A DNA stretch of 64,000 nucleotides from Syngnathus acus (GCF_901709675.1 NC_051095.1:26209956-26273955), one strand, 5' to 3'. Positions 1-12,050 are shown, counted from the stretch's first letter. Notes: generated by a model not told the origin, from the sequence alone. Program-made: numbers and translations.

Positions 1-21
1 TAATTTGATTTGGTTTTTTTC

Positions 22-1083
22 GGGGTGGCATGGTGGCGCACTGGTCAGCACGTCTGCCTCACAGTTCAGAGGTTACGGGTTTGATTACACCTCCGGCCCT
101 CCCTGTGTGAAGTTTGCATGTTCTCCCCGTGCCTGCGTGGGTTTTCTCTGGAAACTCCGGTTTCCTCCCACATCCCAAAAACATGCTTTGTAGGTCGATT
201 GAGCACTCCAAATTGCCCATACATGTGAGTGCGAGTCAGTGCCGGCTCTATGCAGGGGCAAGAGGGGGCGTTGCCCCCTCAAACAGATGTCCTGCCCCCT
301 CGAATCAAACTTTTAGAAGTGAAAAATCCGCTGATAGAAACACACGTTAATCAGCCCCCTCTCTTCTCTCATGTCGGTGCAGTGTGTGTCCTCCCTCACA
401 CAGCCTGCTGTCAGGACTCCGCGACCCTCCGTAAACATCCAATCACTGTGAGTATGCAAATGAGGCAAGACGCAGCCAGAGAGTGTCAAGTTGCAGTCAG
501 CACGGTAGGAGTTGGAAGAAGCAGTAAAAACTCCACCAAACTCGTCGTAATGACCCGTGATATAACTAATGATTAACGACAACTCAAATAATAGTTAATA
601 TAACATTCATATTATATGTTCCCCCCCCCCCCCCCCCCCCCGAGAGATTGCCACCTTATTGTGGTCAGGGGGTTTGCGTGCCTCAGTGACCCTAAGAGCA
701 ATACCAGCAGAAGCTTTAATCTTCAGGTGGGACACCCAAGCTGGACAGGTCTTAGTGCAGAGGCCTGACAGAGTGCAATCCACTTCTCCAGGTTGAGATC
801 TGGACACACAGCTAACAACTGCCGTGAAGAAAACACTAACAGTGTTAAAAATGTGTAAAAAAAAAAAAAAAAAAAAGAACATGCCCCCTTCACATTTCTG
901 ACTGCCCCCTCTTATGTGCATTCCTAGAACCGGCCCTGGTGCGAGTGCCAATTGTTGTTTGTCTCTGTCTGCCCTGTGATTGGCTGGTAACCAGTTCAGG
1001 GTTACTGCCCGATGACTGCTAAGATAGGCTCCAGAACACCTATGACCCCTGTGGGGACAAGCGGGACAGATAATGGATGGATG
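22..1083 (+). mobile_element. tRNA-like SINE split by a hAT MITE
   Basis: The SINE is read as 22-236 plus 947-1083. The left part has a tRNA-like head with a degenerate B box (gggtttgattacacc) and the conserved body gtttgcatgttctccccg. The right part has the body end and a tail of GGATG-type repeats. The same family recurs on the minus strand at 46142-46503, where the B box is perfect. The two halves join if the insert at 237-938 and one copy of its target duplication are removed. I do not assign a family name. Confidence 0.75.
237..938. mobile_element. hAT-type non-autonomous element (702 bp)
   Basis: An 8-bp direct repeat, gtgcgagt, lies at 229-236 and 939-946. The element begins CAGTGCCGGCTCTA and ends with the inverted CCGGCCCTG form (cagggccggttctag on the minus strand). 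An 8-bp duplication with CAG...CTG ends is the hAT hallmark. Both subterminal regions carry repeated tgccccct motifs. A poly-C run of about 22 bases (619-640) and a poly-A run of about 20 bases (857-876) lie inside. There is no transposase. Confidence 0.88.
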
Positions 1084-1224
1084 AATTTCATCACAAAACT
1101 TTGCTGATGTAACAAATGCAAAAATGTGTGACTATATTCTAAATTAACACTTTTTACATTGTCTTGATTTCGGCATTTAATTACCGTATTGGCCCGAATA
1201 TAAGACAACCCTGATTCGGATAAT

Positions 1225-1393
1225 CGGACGTCAAGCGCTTTGTGTGGCGGGCTCCATCTAGTGTGGAAACTGAGAAGTGCTCAAGCTGTTGTGCGGGCCA
1301 CATTCAATTATGTTTTCAGAATTTGCTGCGGGCCAATAAAAACTGGACCGCGGGCCGCAGTTGGCCCGCGGGCCGTAGTTTGGACACCCCTAG
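1225..1393 (-). mobile_element. hAT MITE end fragment
   Basis: The GC-rich stretch with gcgggccgcagttggcccg ends in tttggacacccctag. This is the inverted form of a hAT-type terminus (caggggtgtccaaac). Only this end was found, so the copy is truncated. Related ends are at 21805-22006 and 42300-42345. Confidence 0.55.
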
Positions 1394-1404
1394 TATAGGC
1401 ACAT

Positions 1405-1560
1405 GTTTGGTCGTAAGGATGTGTGAGCAAGTGCGTGTAGTGTACATGGGTGAGTGTTTGGGTATGTGAATGTGATTCTTGTGTGTGTGATTCTTGTGTG
1501 AAGCGTGTGAAGGGTGTGTGTGGTTCGTGGGGTGTGTGTGGTGTGTGGTTCTGCAACAGA
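1405..1560. repeat. GT-rich simple repeat
   Basis: Irregular tandem GTGTGTGA/GTGTGAAG/GTGTGTGG units. Nothing coding is seen here. Confidence 0.75.
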
Positions 1561-1931
1561 CAGAAATACAGCACGTAAGTCAACGCTCAACTTCTGATGT
1601 CACACAACACTAGTAGACGGCACATATTACATAACTAACTGCGCGTAACGGTTCCGCTATACCAGTGGTTCTCAAATGGGGGTACGCGTACCCCTGGGGG
1701 TACGTGGAGGTACTCCAGGGGGTACGTGAGATTTTACAAAAATATATACCGGTATTAAAAAACAAAAACAAAAAAAACAGTAAGCCTGATTGTCTTGAGA
1801 ATTAGTTATAAAAAGTTTGATGAAATACAAATGTATGTTTTACATTCAGTATTCAATTTTAATCCTTAATAAACGGACTCTCCACAAACCAATAGCAGTC
1901 ACCTGCGGTTGCCTTGATGAAGCACTGTAAC

Positions 1932-4900
1932 ATGGAGATGTGGCTAAAGCGTAGCAGCGATGCTGGTGTTGAAAACACGGAGAAACAAGTAAAAATGAAG
2001 GCAAAACCAGAGCCGATGAAGTACCGACAGTACATCGGTAATCCCATCGAACTATTGTTTGATGGGATTTACGTCCACAAGTTGTAACCCACCCAAAGCA
2101 CTGTGCTTTTTTTGCGGTGAGAAATTAGCCAACGCTAGCATGAAGCCGGCACATCTCCAGCAGCATCTCACCACAAAACACGGATGCCATGTTGGTAAGC
2201 CACCGGAGTTCTTTAGGAGGAAACTTTCTGACCAAGTCATCCCAAGACTGTCAAGTGGCATGGTGGTACGAGATGGTGTAAAATTAGGTATTGAATTTGG
2301 CCCAGGCACATTGGCTATCCCAAAACATGTCGTAGTTCAAAATTTCACCAGGAGATGGTGTTAAAGCTTGACATAGGGGTGACCTGATGGAAATTAACAA
2401 ATCTAATAAATTTAATTGTTAGCAATTGGGAGGACACGACCTGTTCAAACACGTAGCAACGCACAATTTTGGAATAAGAGTTTGCTATGCCATAATTTTA
2501 AGATGTAACAGCTTGAGCAATATCAATATATGTGTTTAAGTTGGAGGAACCCATTATTGTGTTAAGTACTATTATGTGTTGAGATTGATTTTTATTAGAC
2601 AAGATATATGTGATTCATGTTGCAATGTTTTGTCCAACCTGTATTTAACATTGGTGTTCCATCCATACCTGAATGTATTAAGTTGAAGAGGAGATATTAA
2701 GGGCTAATGCTAAAAGAAAGAACGAGCAAAACAGGAAACATCTGTTTCCGGTGATTGCTGCTTGAAGCAAGGTTGCTAAGACAACCAGTAGTTTCCAGCT
2801 GGCCTGGACAGGGATCAGCTAAGGAACATTCTCGAAGCTTCCAGAAACTTCCAGAAAGGCCACCTCACGTGCCGGTGAGGTAATTCCGATGAGGTAATGC
2901 CAGAAGCCTATAAATATGTTGCCCGGACACAGAGCGGGCGCGCTTCTTCCTAGTCAGGGTGATGGCCGTGACGCTGCCCGGAGTAAAAGAACAAAGATGG
3001 ACTTTGCATTCTTTTTGAGATTGAACCAAAATCTACTAAGATGAATTTCCAGAGTCTTCGAATTGGACTTTGTCAAATTTTAAGCTTCGAGGAAGGCAGA
3101 GGAGACAGCCGCCCCGGGCAGAAAGGAGAAGTCGCCAATTTTACTTTTTTGGCTAGGCTCCTCACGGCCAGACCTTTCCTCTTTTTTAAACAGAATTCGG
3201 ATTTTGGAACAAAGGAGAGCCGGTCACTCGACTTGTTCAACCAAATAGGATTTTAGACCTTAAGTCTCCTCTCTTGTTCTGTGTGGGTGAGTCTTGTTAT
3301 TTAGTTTTTTCGACTTGTAATTCTTTTTCTTGCTTATTCATTAAATTTCTTAAGCCTTAATTCGGTTATCGATTATTTCGTATTAACTATGTCGAGCATG
3401 GTTTTATATGCATTACAACTTTAAAAGGTCTCTATTTCCCTATCATAGTCATTCTTTAAATCCGTTCAATTCTTTTTAAAGTGAAGACAGCTTTAATCCT
3501 TAACATCAGGAATTGTCAGATCTGGTTCGAAGTAGTTATCTTGAGCTCAGCTAGGGCGAGGGCGCTCTAGTAAATTAACGAATCCTTGAGGTCTTAACAA
3601 AGACATCTAAAAATATCCGTAACGTAATACCAGCATCAAACAACCGAAGGGAGCCATCATTATGGCGCGGTCATTTCGACGATTCGCCTCGAAGTGAGTT
3701 ACTCGGCTCGCGCGTCGGATGACTTGAAAGGGGTTGGCGTCGTATAGAAATTAGATTGATTCTGGTAGAATTAATTTAACTCGGGTGGTCAGCTACGGAC
3801 GAGTCCCTTCGCCCCGGCTTATTGAACCCGTTACTGGGGAGCCGGTGCCACTTTAATAAAGTGCGCGTTTGACAAGACACAATGCGAAAAGCCTCCACTA
3901 CATCAGCCAAAGCCCTGAAGGCTTCTTATGCGGTTTCTTTGCTCGTAGCTAAACCCCAAAAAACGTTCACCATAGCTGAAGAGCTGCTGTTCCCCGCTGC
4001 TGTTGTATTGGCCGAAACTATGCTAAACAAAAAATCTGCGGATACATTAAAAACTGTGCCGTTGTCTAATGACACCGTTTGCCGCAGAATAGACAGAATG
4101 GGTGCAGACATTGTCGAACAAGTTGTGGGAAAACTTGGTGACTCTTTTTCACTCCAGCTGGATGAATCCACAGATGTCAGTGTAAATGCACAGCTTGTTG
4201 CTTTTGTGAGATACATTGAGACTGACGACATTTGTGAACACATACTTTTCTGATAAAGTCTGGAGGGGAGAACAACCGGAGAAGACATTTTTAATGTCGT
4301 TAACGCATTTTTCTCTGAAAATGGTATCAACTGGAAATCCTGCAGCAGCGTCTGTACAGATGCGGCTGCATCAATGACGGGCAGTGCGAAAGGGCTCATT
4401 GCGCGGATTAAAAAGGAAAATCTCGACATTAAGTGGACTCACTGTGTGAGTCACAGGGAAGCGTTAGCGTCAAAGAAAATGAGCCCCGTGTTGCATGATG
4501 TTTTGAACGACAGCATCAAAGTGATCAACTTCACAAGTCAAGGCCACTTAATGCACGTTTGTTCCGCCGCCTTTGTGAAAACATGGGAGCTGAACACACG
4601 CAACTCCTCCTGCATACAGAAGTGCGCTGGCTCTCTCGAGGGAAGATATTCAACAGGCTGTTGGAGTTACAAGCTGAAGTGCACACCTTTCTGACAGAGC
4701 ACGGATCTCCCCATGCCACCTTGTTCGAGAACACGGACTGGCTTGCAAAGCTTTGCTATCTGGCAGATACGTATATTCAGCAAACTGAACGAACTGAATG
4801 TGTATCTGCAGGGCAAGGACACCAGCATCCTGAACCTGTATGACAAGGTGGGTGGTTTCCTGAAGAAGACAGAGCTGTGGAAAAGGGCATGTGGTTAGGA

Positions 4901-5420
4901 GGATTTCACCTGCTTTCCTCAGGTGGATACTTTTCTCTCCAATGAAGATGTGGAGGCAGCTCCAGTGAAGTTAGTCATAGTGGGACATTTGGCTAACTTG
5001 ATAAAGTGCTTTCATTGCTACTTTGCTGACATGGAGGAGAAATCTGCACAGCTGGATTGGGTGAGAAACCCATTTCTCTTGTCTGAAGCAAAGAGAAGCA
5101 AGCTTCCTGTCACTCACCAGGAAAAACTGATGGAAGTGGCATCTGACCGTGGCCTGCAGATGAAGTTTGGCGCATCCACTCTCACACAGTTTTGGGTGCG
5201 TGTGAGGCAGGAGCACCCTGAGCTGGGACAGAAAGCTTTGGAGCAGCTGCTGCCCTTTGCCTCTACATATTTATGTGAGACCTCCTTCTCTGCAATGACT
5301 GTGATCCAAACAAAGCAAAGAAACAGACTGAGCCTGGAGAAGAACTTGATCACAGCAGTTGCCTCCCTGCCTCAAAGATCCTCAGTGAGGTACAAGGCCA
5401 TGTTTCTCACTAAAATGTAG
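1932..5420 (+). pseudogene. hAT transposase pseudogene (ZBED5-like)
   Basis: A DDE-type hAT transposase, which would cut and paste the surrounding element in the nucleus. An N-terminal BED finger is visible at 2059-2190 (C16, C19, H36, H41 counted from position 2059). After the insert, 3882-4253 carries the RNase H-like core start with QLDESTD, followed by a stop and frame change near 4250. Then come CTDAAASMTG and CVSHREAL (4350-4470), HTEVRWLSRG (about 4613-4642), and the C-terminal hAT dimerisation region with FASTYLCETSFSAM (4923-5420). The order matches vertebrate ZBED5/GTF2IRD2-like transposases. At least four frame breaks plus the insert make it non-functional. The 5' end before 2059 is in another frame (from about 1932). 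Confidence 0.88.
2374..3868 (+). mobile_element. LTR-like insert inside the hAT transposase
   Basis: About 1.5 kb separates the BED finger from the rest of the transposase. A 6-bp direct repeat ttgaca flanks it (2368-2373 and 3869-3874). It holds a TATA-like tataaatatg (about 2910) followed by a GC-rich stretch, resembling an LTR promoter and R/U5 region, and a ttaataaag near 3855. There is no long coding frame and no clear TG...CA ends, so the class is uncertain. It could be a long solo LTR of a retrovirus-like element or another non-coding insertion. Confidence 0.45.
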
Positions 5421-6009
5421 TATGAGTGCAAAAGACTCATTCAAGCTTCAAGACTGTTCAATGCTTGTCAAATCAAAATCAAATGTTCAATGCAACAATT
5501 CAATTTTAAGAGAAAAAAAAGTTTCTTTTTTTATCCCAAAAAGGTAAAGTTGATTATTTTTTATGAGCAAATCTTTATTTATTATTAAGTTATCAATTTA
5601 TTTTGTAAACAAGATATTATTTATTTATAATTAAGTTAATTTATTTTTGTGAACACATTTTTAGTTATGTATATTTGTATTTCCTTGCAAGAGATTATTA
5701 CAAGAAAGATGAATATAAATTAGCAGTGTTCTGCATACAGTATTTGAGTTTTGAAAGGGTTTATGCCTTCTTGGTGGTCACTGTTTACTGTTTATCATTT
5801 TTGTTTCTATATGCAATGTTTGAAACATAAATGTGTCTGTCAGGTACATTGCTACAAGTTGTTTAACTTTAATAAATCAAACACTGATGGGACAATCCTG
5901 TACCTCTTTCTTTTCGACCAGTTTGAGAACCACTGCGCTATACTAAATAACCATAAATGAAATACTCTCTGCAACACACCACCAGTCTTATATTCGGGCC
6001 AATACGGTA

Positions 6010-7396
6010 TTATCTTTTTTTTGCTTCCACGTACTACGTGTGCTCACAATGTGCAATGTGCTCACATACTGGTCATTACTCTTTGGTGCAGTTGAAGAGT
6101 TTAATTTTTCTGATAAAAAAAAAAAAAATCATAAACTGGGCTGGTTTGTGAAAAATTAAACATCCTCGGTTTACCCTACCTTTAAAAAAGAAACCATTGC
6201 AGTAAAATCACTACGCATTGATGTGTATGCTGGCATCTGCCTGTCTGCATTGGACTTGTTAGCTTTACAGTGAAAATAACATAGACTAATCCCCATGGTT
6301 CTTTGCCATACACTGACCTACGGGAGATCCCAGGGTGGTCTGACTTAACCATCGATCCATTTCTTGAGCGAGTTAGTATTTTGGTACAATTTAAAATCCA
6401 TCTGCTGTGTCTTTGTATTTGGTAGTTAGCGCGAAGCTAATCACAGCTTCTGTCCTCGCACTTCGGGCATCCAACAAGGCTGTCAGTGTGTGAAAGGCTC
6501 TCAGGTTAGGGTTAGGGTCAGGTTTTTGCCTCAGTACAAGCTGCTCGCGACATGCCGCATCATATGCGGGTGTGATGGAGGGATGCAACATGCCATGGCC
6601 AGCTTTGGACCTGAACACGTTTATTGAACGAAAGTTCATGAACTCATTCATAATTTGGACAAACCTGAACTGAGCGTACTGCATTTTCGCTTTGTGAACG
6701 TTTTTTGTGAATGCGCTCATTCTGGAGCCAATGAATGGTTTTGAACACCCTTTGTTCAAGGATGCCAGGTTATCTCTTTTTAGGGAAAAATAATTTGGCA
6801 ACCCCAGCCACAAACAGTCGCACGGCACATAACTTACTACCTGTTAAATTAATAAGGAACCTCTAGGCAAAAATAACCTATAACTAAACTCATGAGAGCC
6901 GTCAGAACAACATTGACATTAAGGCGGTCTAGGCTTAAGCACATACTTTCAAAAACAAAATATACATGAAACTTATTGCATGTGCACACATTCTCTTACA
7001 CCCATAGCAGATGCTGTCACATTAAATTTCCTTGTATGTCATTTACACCACAGCCTCAAACCCATTGGGCGACAAATGAAGTCTCCTCAGAAGTCTCCCT
7101 GTGAGGTGCGAGTGTCACCAGCATCTCCTTCTGCCATATGCCAGGAAGGAAATGGAAAAATAACATCACGCTGACTGTCCTTCATTTCACCTCTGTAGTT
7201 TGAGCTCATTCTCATCGACTCCCTTCTTAAAATCATGAGTACTCAGTATAAATCCTATAGTTGCATTCAGAATAGTAGGGTTGAATAGTAAAACAGCTAG
7301 AGTAAAAGTGAAAAGACAATGTAATGAATTTACATCAAAGTAATCATATAAAGTAATTCTGTAGACTTGTGATTTGAGTTTCCACTGCCATCATAA
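6010..7396. other. No gene recognised; A+T-rich spacer
   Basis: A minus-strand open frame of 145 codons (6391-6828) has no motif I recognise. It overlaps a repeat-like stretch of gaacg/gttcatgaac words that also occur near 50460-50750, so it is probably an old MITE or SINE relic. A short TTAGGG run (6504-6517) lies within. I see nothing else. Confidence 0.5.
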
Positions 7397-7398
7397 TA

Positions 7399-8310
7399 CA
7401 GTGGAGCCTCGGTTTTCGAACGTCCCGGTTCTCGAACAAATCGGTATTCGAACAAAAAATTCGAGATTTTTTGCTTCGGATGTCGCACGAAATTCGGTTG
7501 TCAAACCTCGCGAGATGAGCCGAGAGGACCCGCATGCCAACTGACTCCGTTCGTTATTACGTTCTCGTTACTCTGAGGATTGCATCAACTCTAATCATGC
7601 CTCCAAAGGAAGCAAGTGGGAGCAGTAAAGCCATCCTAAAACACAAAGACGCTCCTAAAGCAATGTGACACTGAGCGCCCGGCGCGCTGCGGTTGCGCGA
7701 TCGGACCAAATTAAGCTCCCTGCGCACTGAGGTCCACTTAAATTCTGGAAAGTACAGCAGGACTTTAAAAATAATTTCTAAATTTCAGCGATGGCTCTGT
7801 CACAATAATGCGACCAGCGCGGTGCAGTTGCGCGGTCGGCGACGCCCTACCGTTGCGCGTTCGGCGGTGCGCTGCAGTTGCGCGATCGGACAAAATTAAG
7901 CTCCCTGCGCACTGTTGTCCACTTAAATTCTGGAAAGTACAGCAGGACTTTAAAAATAATTTCTAAATTTCAGCGACGGCTCTGTCACAATAATGCGACC
8001 AGCGCGGTGCAGTTGCGCGGTCGGCGACGCCCTACGGTTGCGCGTTCGGTGGTGCGCTGCAGTTGCGCAATTGGACAAAAATGCGCAAATGAAAAAAATG
8101 CTTAAAAAAGGCGTTTTTGTTTTGCTTGGAACGGATTAATTTTTTTTCATTATTTGTAATGGGAAAATATGATTGCTTAAAAAAGGCAGTGTTTTTTGTT
8201 TGGAACGGATTTTTTTTCCCATTATTTGTAATGGGAAAACATGATTCGGAATTCGAACTTCTCCAACAGCCTTCTGGAACGGATTGTGTTCCAAAACCGG
8301 GGCTCCACTG
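7399..8310 (+). mobile_element. Tigger/pogo-like MITE (912 bp)
   Basis: The inverted ends are CAGTGGAGCCTCGGTTTTCG and the complement of ccaaaaccggggctccactg, flanked by TA on both sides (7397-7398, 8311-8312). The TA target and CAGT...ACTG ends fit the pogo/Tigger group. A plus-strand ATG near 7596 opens MPPKEASGSSKAILKHKD before a stop, resembling the start of Tigger transposases, so this is an internally deleted derivative. An opposite-orientation relative is at 48542-49184. The copy here has an extra 185-bp unit. Confidence 0.8.
7686..8055. repeat. 185-bp tandem duplication within the Tigger-like MITE
   Basis: Two units start at gctgcggttgcgcgatcgg (7686) and gctgcagttgcgcgatcgg (7871). 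A third unit start is at 8056. The period is exactly 185 bp. The unit holds repeated ttgcgcg words. The relative at 48542-49184 has a single unit. Confidence 0.88.
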
Positions 8311-8420
8311 TACTCAGGGCTGGTTTTTGGTATGGGCAATATGGGCGACCGCCTAGGGTGCAATCCACGTGGGGACGCACAAGCACTCTCAAGAAACTAA
8401 AAATCATCAGTTGTCTAGCT

Positions 8421-9279
8421 CAGTGGTCCCCAATCCCCGGTACCGGTCCGTGGGTCACATGGTACCGGGCCGCCAAGCCGCACAGAAAATAACTTTTTTT
8501 TTTTTTATCGACGAGCAATTAATTCAAGTCAAGACGCTCGTCCCGGTCACGTGACGTTTCCCCAGTCGAGCTCGCAAAGCTAGCAAAAATGAGTAAGAAT
8601 TCATTTTGAAAAATATAAAAAAATCGGCGACTCTCTCCCAATTACATCCGTCGGTTCAGGTCAAGACGGTCGTCTCGGTCACGTGACATGTCACCTCAGT
8701 CGAGCCCGCGAAGCAAGCAAATATGAGCAAGAAACAGATGTTTGGAAAGCTTCTTCGGAAAGGAAAAAAAGCCCAATGAGGAGACGGAAGAAGAAGAGGC
8801 TACGACTTCTAAGAAAAGGAAAGCTCCATTTAAAAGAACATTTCTGGAGTTCTACTTAAAATATGGATTTATCGCCACACATCTGACGCGCCAAGCCCAC
8901 GCATAATATGTGGCGACAGGCTAGCTAACGAGGCAATGAAACTGCTTTGGCACATGGAGACCAAGCATCCTGTATTAAAAGACAAACCTTAACCAATTCG
9001 GGTGTCATTGTCTCCGATTACGCCTAGATGGGACCGGCTCGTTTCTGAGAAACAAGCTCAGTGCTCCCACTAATTCAACGTAATGGTGAGTTTTATTTTC
9101 ATGTCGTTTATACTTGATTATATGCCACTTGTATCATTTTATTTCATCGTATTTATATATTTATTATAAATGTATTCTTTATTTATATAAATGTATTATT
9201 TATTTATATAAAGGCCGGTCCGCGAAAATATTTCTGACACGTAACCGGTCCGTGGCGCAAAAAAGGTTGGGGACCACTG
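8421..9279 (+). mobile_element. hAT MITE copy 1 with BED-finger remnant (859 bp)
   Basis: The target duplication gtctagct lies at 8413-8420 and 9280-9287. The ends are CAGTGGTCCCCAA and the inverted ttggggaccactg. A plus-strand MSKKQ start (about 8724) leads into a broken reading frame with a BED-type remnant (IICGDRLANEAMK...HMETKH). The element therefore derives from an autonomous ZBED-type hAT by internal deletion. AT-rich tandem tttatataaatgtatta units precede the right end. It interrupts an older repeat that starts cagggctggtttttgg (8315). Confidence 0.9.
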
Positions 9280-9287
9280 GTCTAGCT

Positions 9288-10212
9288 CACTCAGTTCCAT
9301 CTCAAATCTGTTCAGTGGGCACTGGGGCGCCCTTTTTGTCACGTGATGTCAATTTGCTGCTGAGAGTCGTGTCGAGTTCATTCGTGCGTGCGTGTGTGTT
9401 CGTAAAGCAACCCTCCCCACCTCTCTCTCCCCACCTCTCTCTCACATGCTCCGAGCAGGCAAGAGGGCGGCGGCCGGCGGGGCACAGCAGAGGCCGGAGA
9501 GGAAAACGGCATTTGTCCAGGGCGCCAAACAAGCCAGGACTGCCTCTGATAATACTGTGGTTGCATCAGCTACGGAGCTCTTTGGTGGCCAGGGGTGGCC
9601 ATGGCCATTCCTTGTCACGTTCGTAAGTAGAGGTTTTAAATAGCAACAAGTTGATAGGCAGGCTTGTGTACCTTCTGCCGTGTAATGGAAGCACATTTAA
9701 TTATTATTTGAAGTTATGTTATTGCCATATGGAATATTTTTAAGTAATAACTGATTTGTCCTGTTTTGTCATCTTGCATCTGTGTCCCTCACATATATTC
9801 TTGCAGCAAAGTTAAGATGCACTTGCTCACTTTACTTCCAGTACAGATAGTAGCAGTCGACGTTTCTGCAGTGATTTCTTGCTGTCACAGTTGCCAAAGT
9901 GGCCTCGCTAATGTCTCTTAGCTGCTAATATTCACGGGAGAAAAGTAACAGACTTCCATGCACCATTGTAGCCTGGGAACTCACACTTTCTATATTTTAC
10001 GTATGCTCAGAACAACACTATTGAGCACGCAGGCACACACGCACATCCACCTATTGCCAATTGCATTATGCTATTTAACATGGCTTTGCATGTAATATTA
10101 ACAAATGTGCTTAACAAAGGTTAGTACAAGTTAATGCTCAGTAGTACACATGGCACTTTAATCTATTAAAGATGATAGATCTGCTAAATATGATCATTTT
10201 AATGGATGTATA
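9288..10212. other. No gene recognised
   Basis: The GC-rich part 9300-9640 probably continues the repeat interrupted at 8421. It has CT-rich runs (9410-9445) and open frames on both strands without a recognisable domain. The rest is AT-rich and featureless to me. Confidence 0.45.
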
Positions 10213-10220
10213 GTATATGG

Positions 10221-11081
10221 CAGTGGTCCCCAACCACCGGGCCGCGGACCGGTACTGGTCCGTGGGTCACTTGGTACCGGGCCGCCAAGACGCTCAGAAG
10301 AAAAAAAAAAAATTGCGATGATCAATTAATTCAGGTAAAGACACTCGTCCCAGTCACGTTACATGTTTCCCCAGTCGAGCCCGCAAAGCTAGCAAAAATG
10401 AGTAAGAATTTATTTTGAAAAATATAAAAAAATTGGCGATACTCTCCCAATTACATCCGTCGGTTCAGGTCAAGACGCTCGTCTCGGTCACGTGACATGT
10501 CACCTCAGTCGAGCCCGCGAAGCAAGCAAAAATGAGCAAGAAACAGAGATATTTGTAAAGCTTCTTCGGAAAGGGAAAAAAGCCCAATGAGGAGACGGAA
10601 GAAGAAGAGGCTACGACTGCATTTAAATGAACATTTCTGGAGTCCTACTTAAAATATGGATTTATCGCAACAGGTGACTGTGACGCGCCAAGCCCAGTCT
10701 GCATAATATGTAGCGACAGGCTAGCTAACGAGGCAATGAAGCCTTCGAAACTGCTTCGGCACATGGAGACCAAGCATCCTGCATTTAAAGACAAACCTTA
10801 ACCACTTCGGGTGTCATTGTTTCCGATTACGCCTAGATGGGACCGGCTCGTTTCTGAGAAACAAGCTCAGTGCTCCCACTAATTCAATTAAGTTTTATTT
10901 TTATGTCGTTAATACTAGTTTTTATGCCAGTCGTATAATTTTATTTCATCGTATTTATATATTTATTATAAATGTATTATTTATTTATATAAATGTATTA
11001 TTTATTCATATAAAGGCCGGTACGCGAAAATATTTCTTACACGTAACCGGTCCGTGGCGCAAAAAATGTTGGGGACCACTG
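10221..11081 (+). mobile_element. hAT MITE copy 2 with BED-finger remnant (861 bp)
   Basis: The exact 8-bp duplication gtatatgg lies at 10213-10220 and 11082-11089. The ends and the inside match the copy at 8421-9279. The BED remnant is better preserved here: VCIICSDRLANEAMKPSKLL then RHMETKH (about 10695-10775), with C-x2-C and H-x4-H spacing intact. A stop follows in the lysine-rich tail. It is non-autonomous. Confidence 0.92.
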
Positions 11082-11089
11082 GTATATGG

Positions 11090-12050
11090 AACTGAACCAG
11101 GTATACTTTCATGTAATATTTAGTAGCGGTCTCCTGGTTCTAAATTCAGTCTACAGAGCAGGTACCAAATTGTATTTGTAATAAAGTTAATCTAATAGCA
11201 AAAAGTGACACATTATTTTAATTGCATTCCTGCAAGAATAAACAACAAACAAACAGGATAGGACGCCACAATAACGTTCACGGTACCAGAAAACTAGCCC
11301 CAGTACAAGGTCATCAGAATTAGTAGACTGTTTCTTATTGCCAGAGTCTATCAGAACTTTTTTTGAGTAAAATTGAACTTCTTCGTTCTTTTCTCTTACT
11401 CTGAATAAGTACAGTTGTTTTTCTCTTGCATGCGGTCTGCCTGTTCATTCTGCAATGCTCATTTCAGAGACGAGCCATGCCCGCCTCTTCACCGTCTCAT
11501 CTTTTCATCGTCAAGTCTCATTTTACTTCCCTTCCTCCCTCTTCCTCCTTCTATTCCACCTCCTCCGGTTCTCTAACATACAGCCAGTATATAACTCGGG
11601 TCTTGTTGTTGACTAAAGGCATAGCAATCCTGACATCACACTTCCTGCCCAATGAATAGAAAATATAGGACAGTGGAGGAGTGAGTTATTCAAGAGTTTT
11701 CACCTCAGTTATGGTAAGCCTACTCTGTAAGATAAGACTTTGTCTTCCATCCCAAACACGGTCTGCCATACAGAATAGAATGCATATCTACTTGAGATGA
11801 ATAATCAATCACTGGTGAATGTGGTGTTCACAGAAGAGGAAGAAGTGAGATAAAAATGTTCCAGCCGTTAAAACCAAGTTCAGGACCATAACGTATTTTG
11901 AAAAAAGAAATTGATTTATTTAGCTTCAAAACTCACTGACTCATTCATCTTCATCACACTGATTTCGCACTTCAGCGAAAACACAAAATGCAAAGCTGTA
12001 TAAAACAAACACAAAGAAATGTGAAAGATGTGTGTATGTATGAAAGATGT
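11090..12050. other. No gene recognised
   Basis: AT-rich sequence with a short CT-rich stretch (11520-11570). I see no conserved coding frame, RNA gene or terminal repeats. Confidence 0.5.

Larger units (their letters stand above)
1663..5935 (+). mobile_element. hAT transposon with ZBED-type transposase remnant
   Basis: The element is bounded by an exact 8-bp duplication, cgctatac (1655-1662 and 5936-5943). Its ends are CAGTGGTTCTCAAA and the inverted tttgagaaccactg. The left subterminal region carries repeated gggggtac motifs. It encodes a broken hAT transposase on the plus strand and contains a separate LTR-like insert at about 2374-3868. It sits inside the TA-flanked element 1184-6007. 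Confidence 0.93.
1184..6007. mobile_element. TA-flanked CCGT...ACGG inverted-repeat element, host to a hAT
   Basis: The left end CCGTATTGGCCCGAATATAA (from 1184) is matched by its inverted form ttatattcgggccaatacgg ending at 6007. Both ends are flanked by TA (1182-1183 and 6008-6009). Without the hAT at 1663-5935 the element would be only about 550 bp, so it was a MITE that received the hAT. A further single end of this family lies at 26510. The superfamily is not assigned. TA flanks and length would suit Tc1/mariner- or PHIS-like elements. Confidence 0.8.

Noticed and set aside
2199-2364. SET/PRDM-like peptide after the BED finger
   Set aside because: Resemblance is a few residues only. The frame ends at the insert and no SET motif follows.
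6504-6517. TTAGGG telomere-like repeats
   Set aside because: Only about two units. Such short runs are common inside fish repeats and do not mark a telomere.
6391-6828. 145-codon minus-strand gene
   Set aside because: No domain, overlaps repeat-like words shared with about 50.5 kb, and no splice or promoter context.
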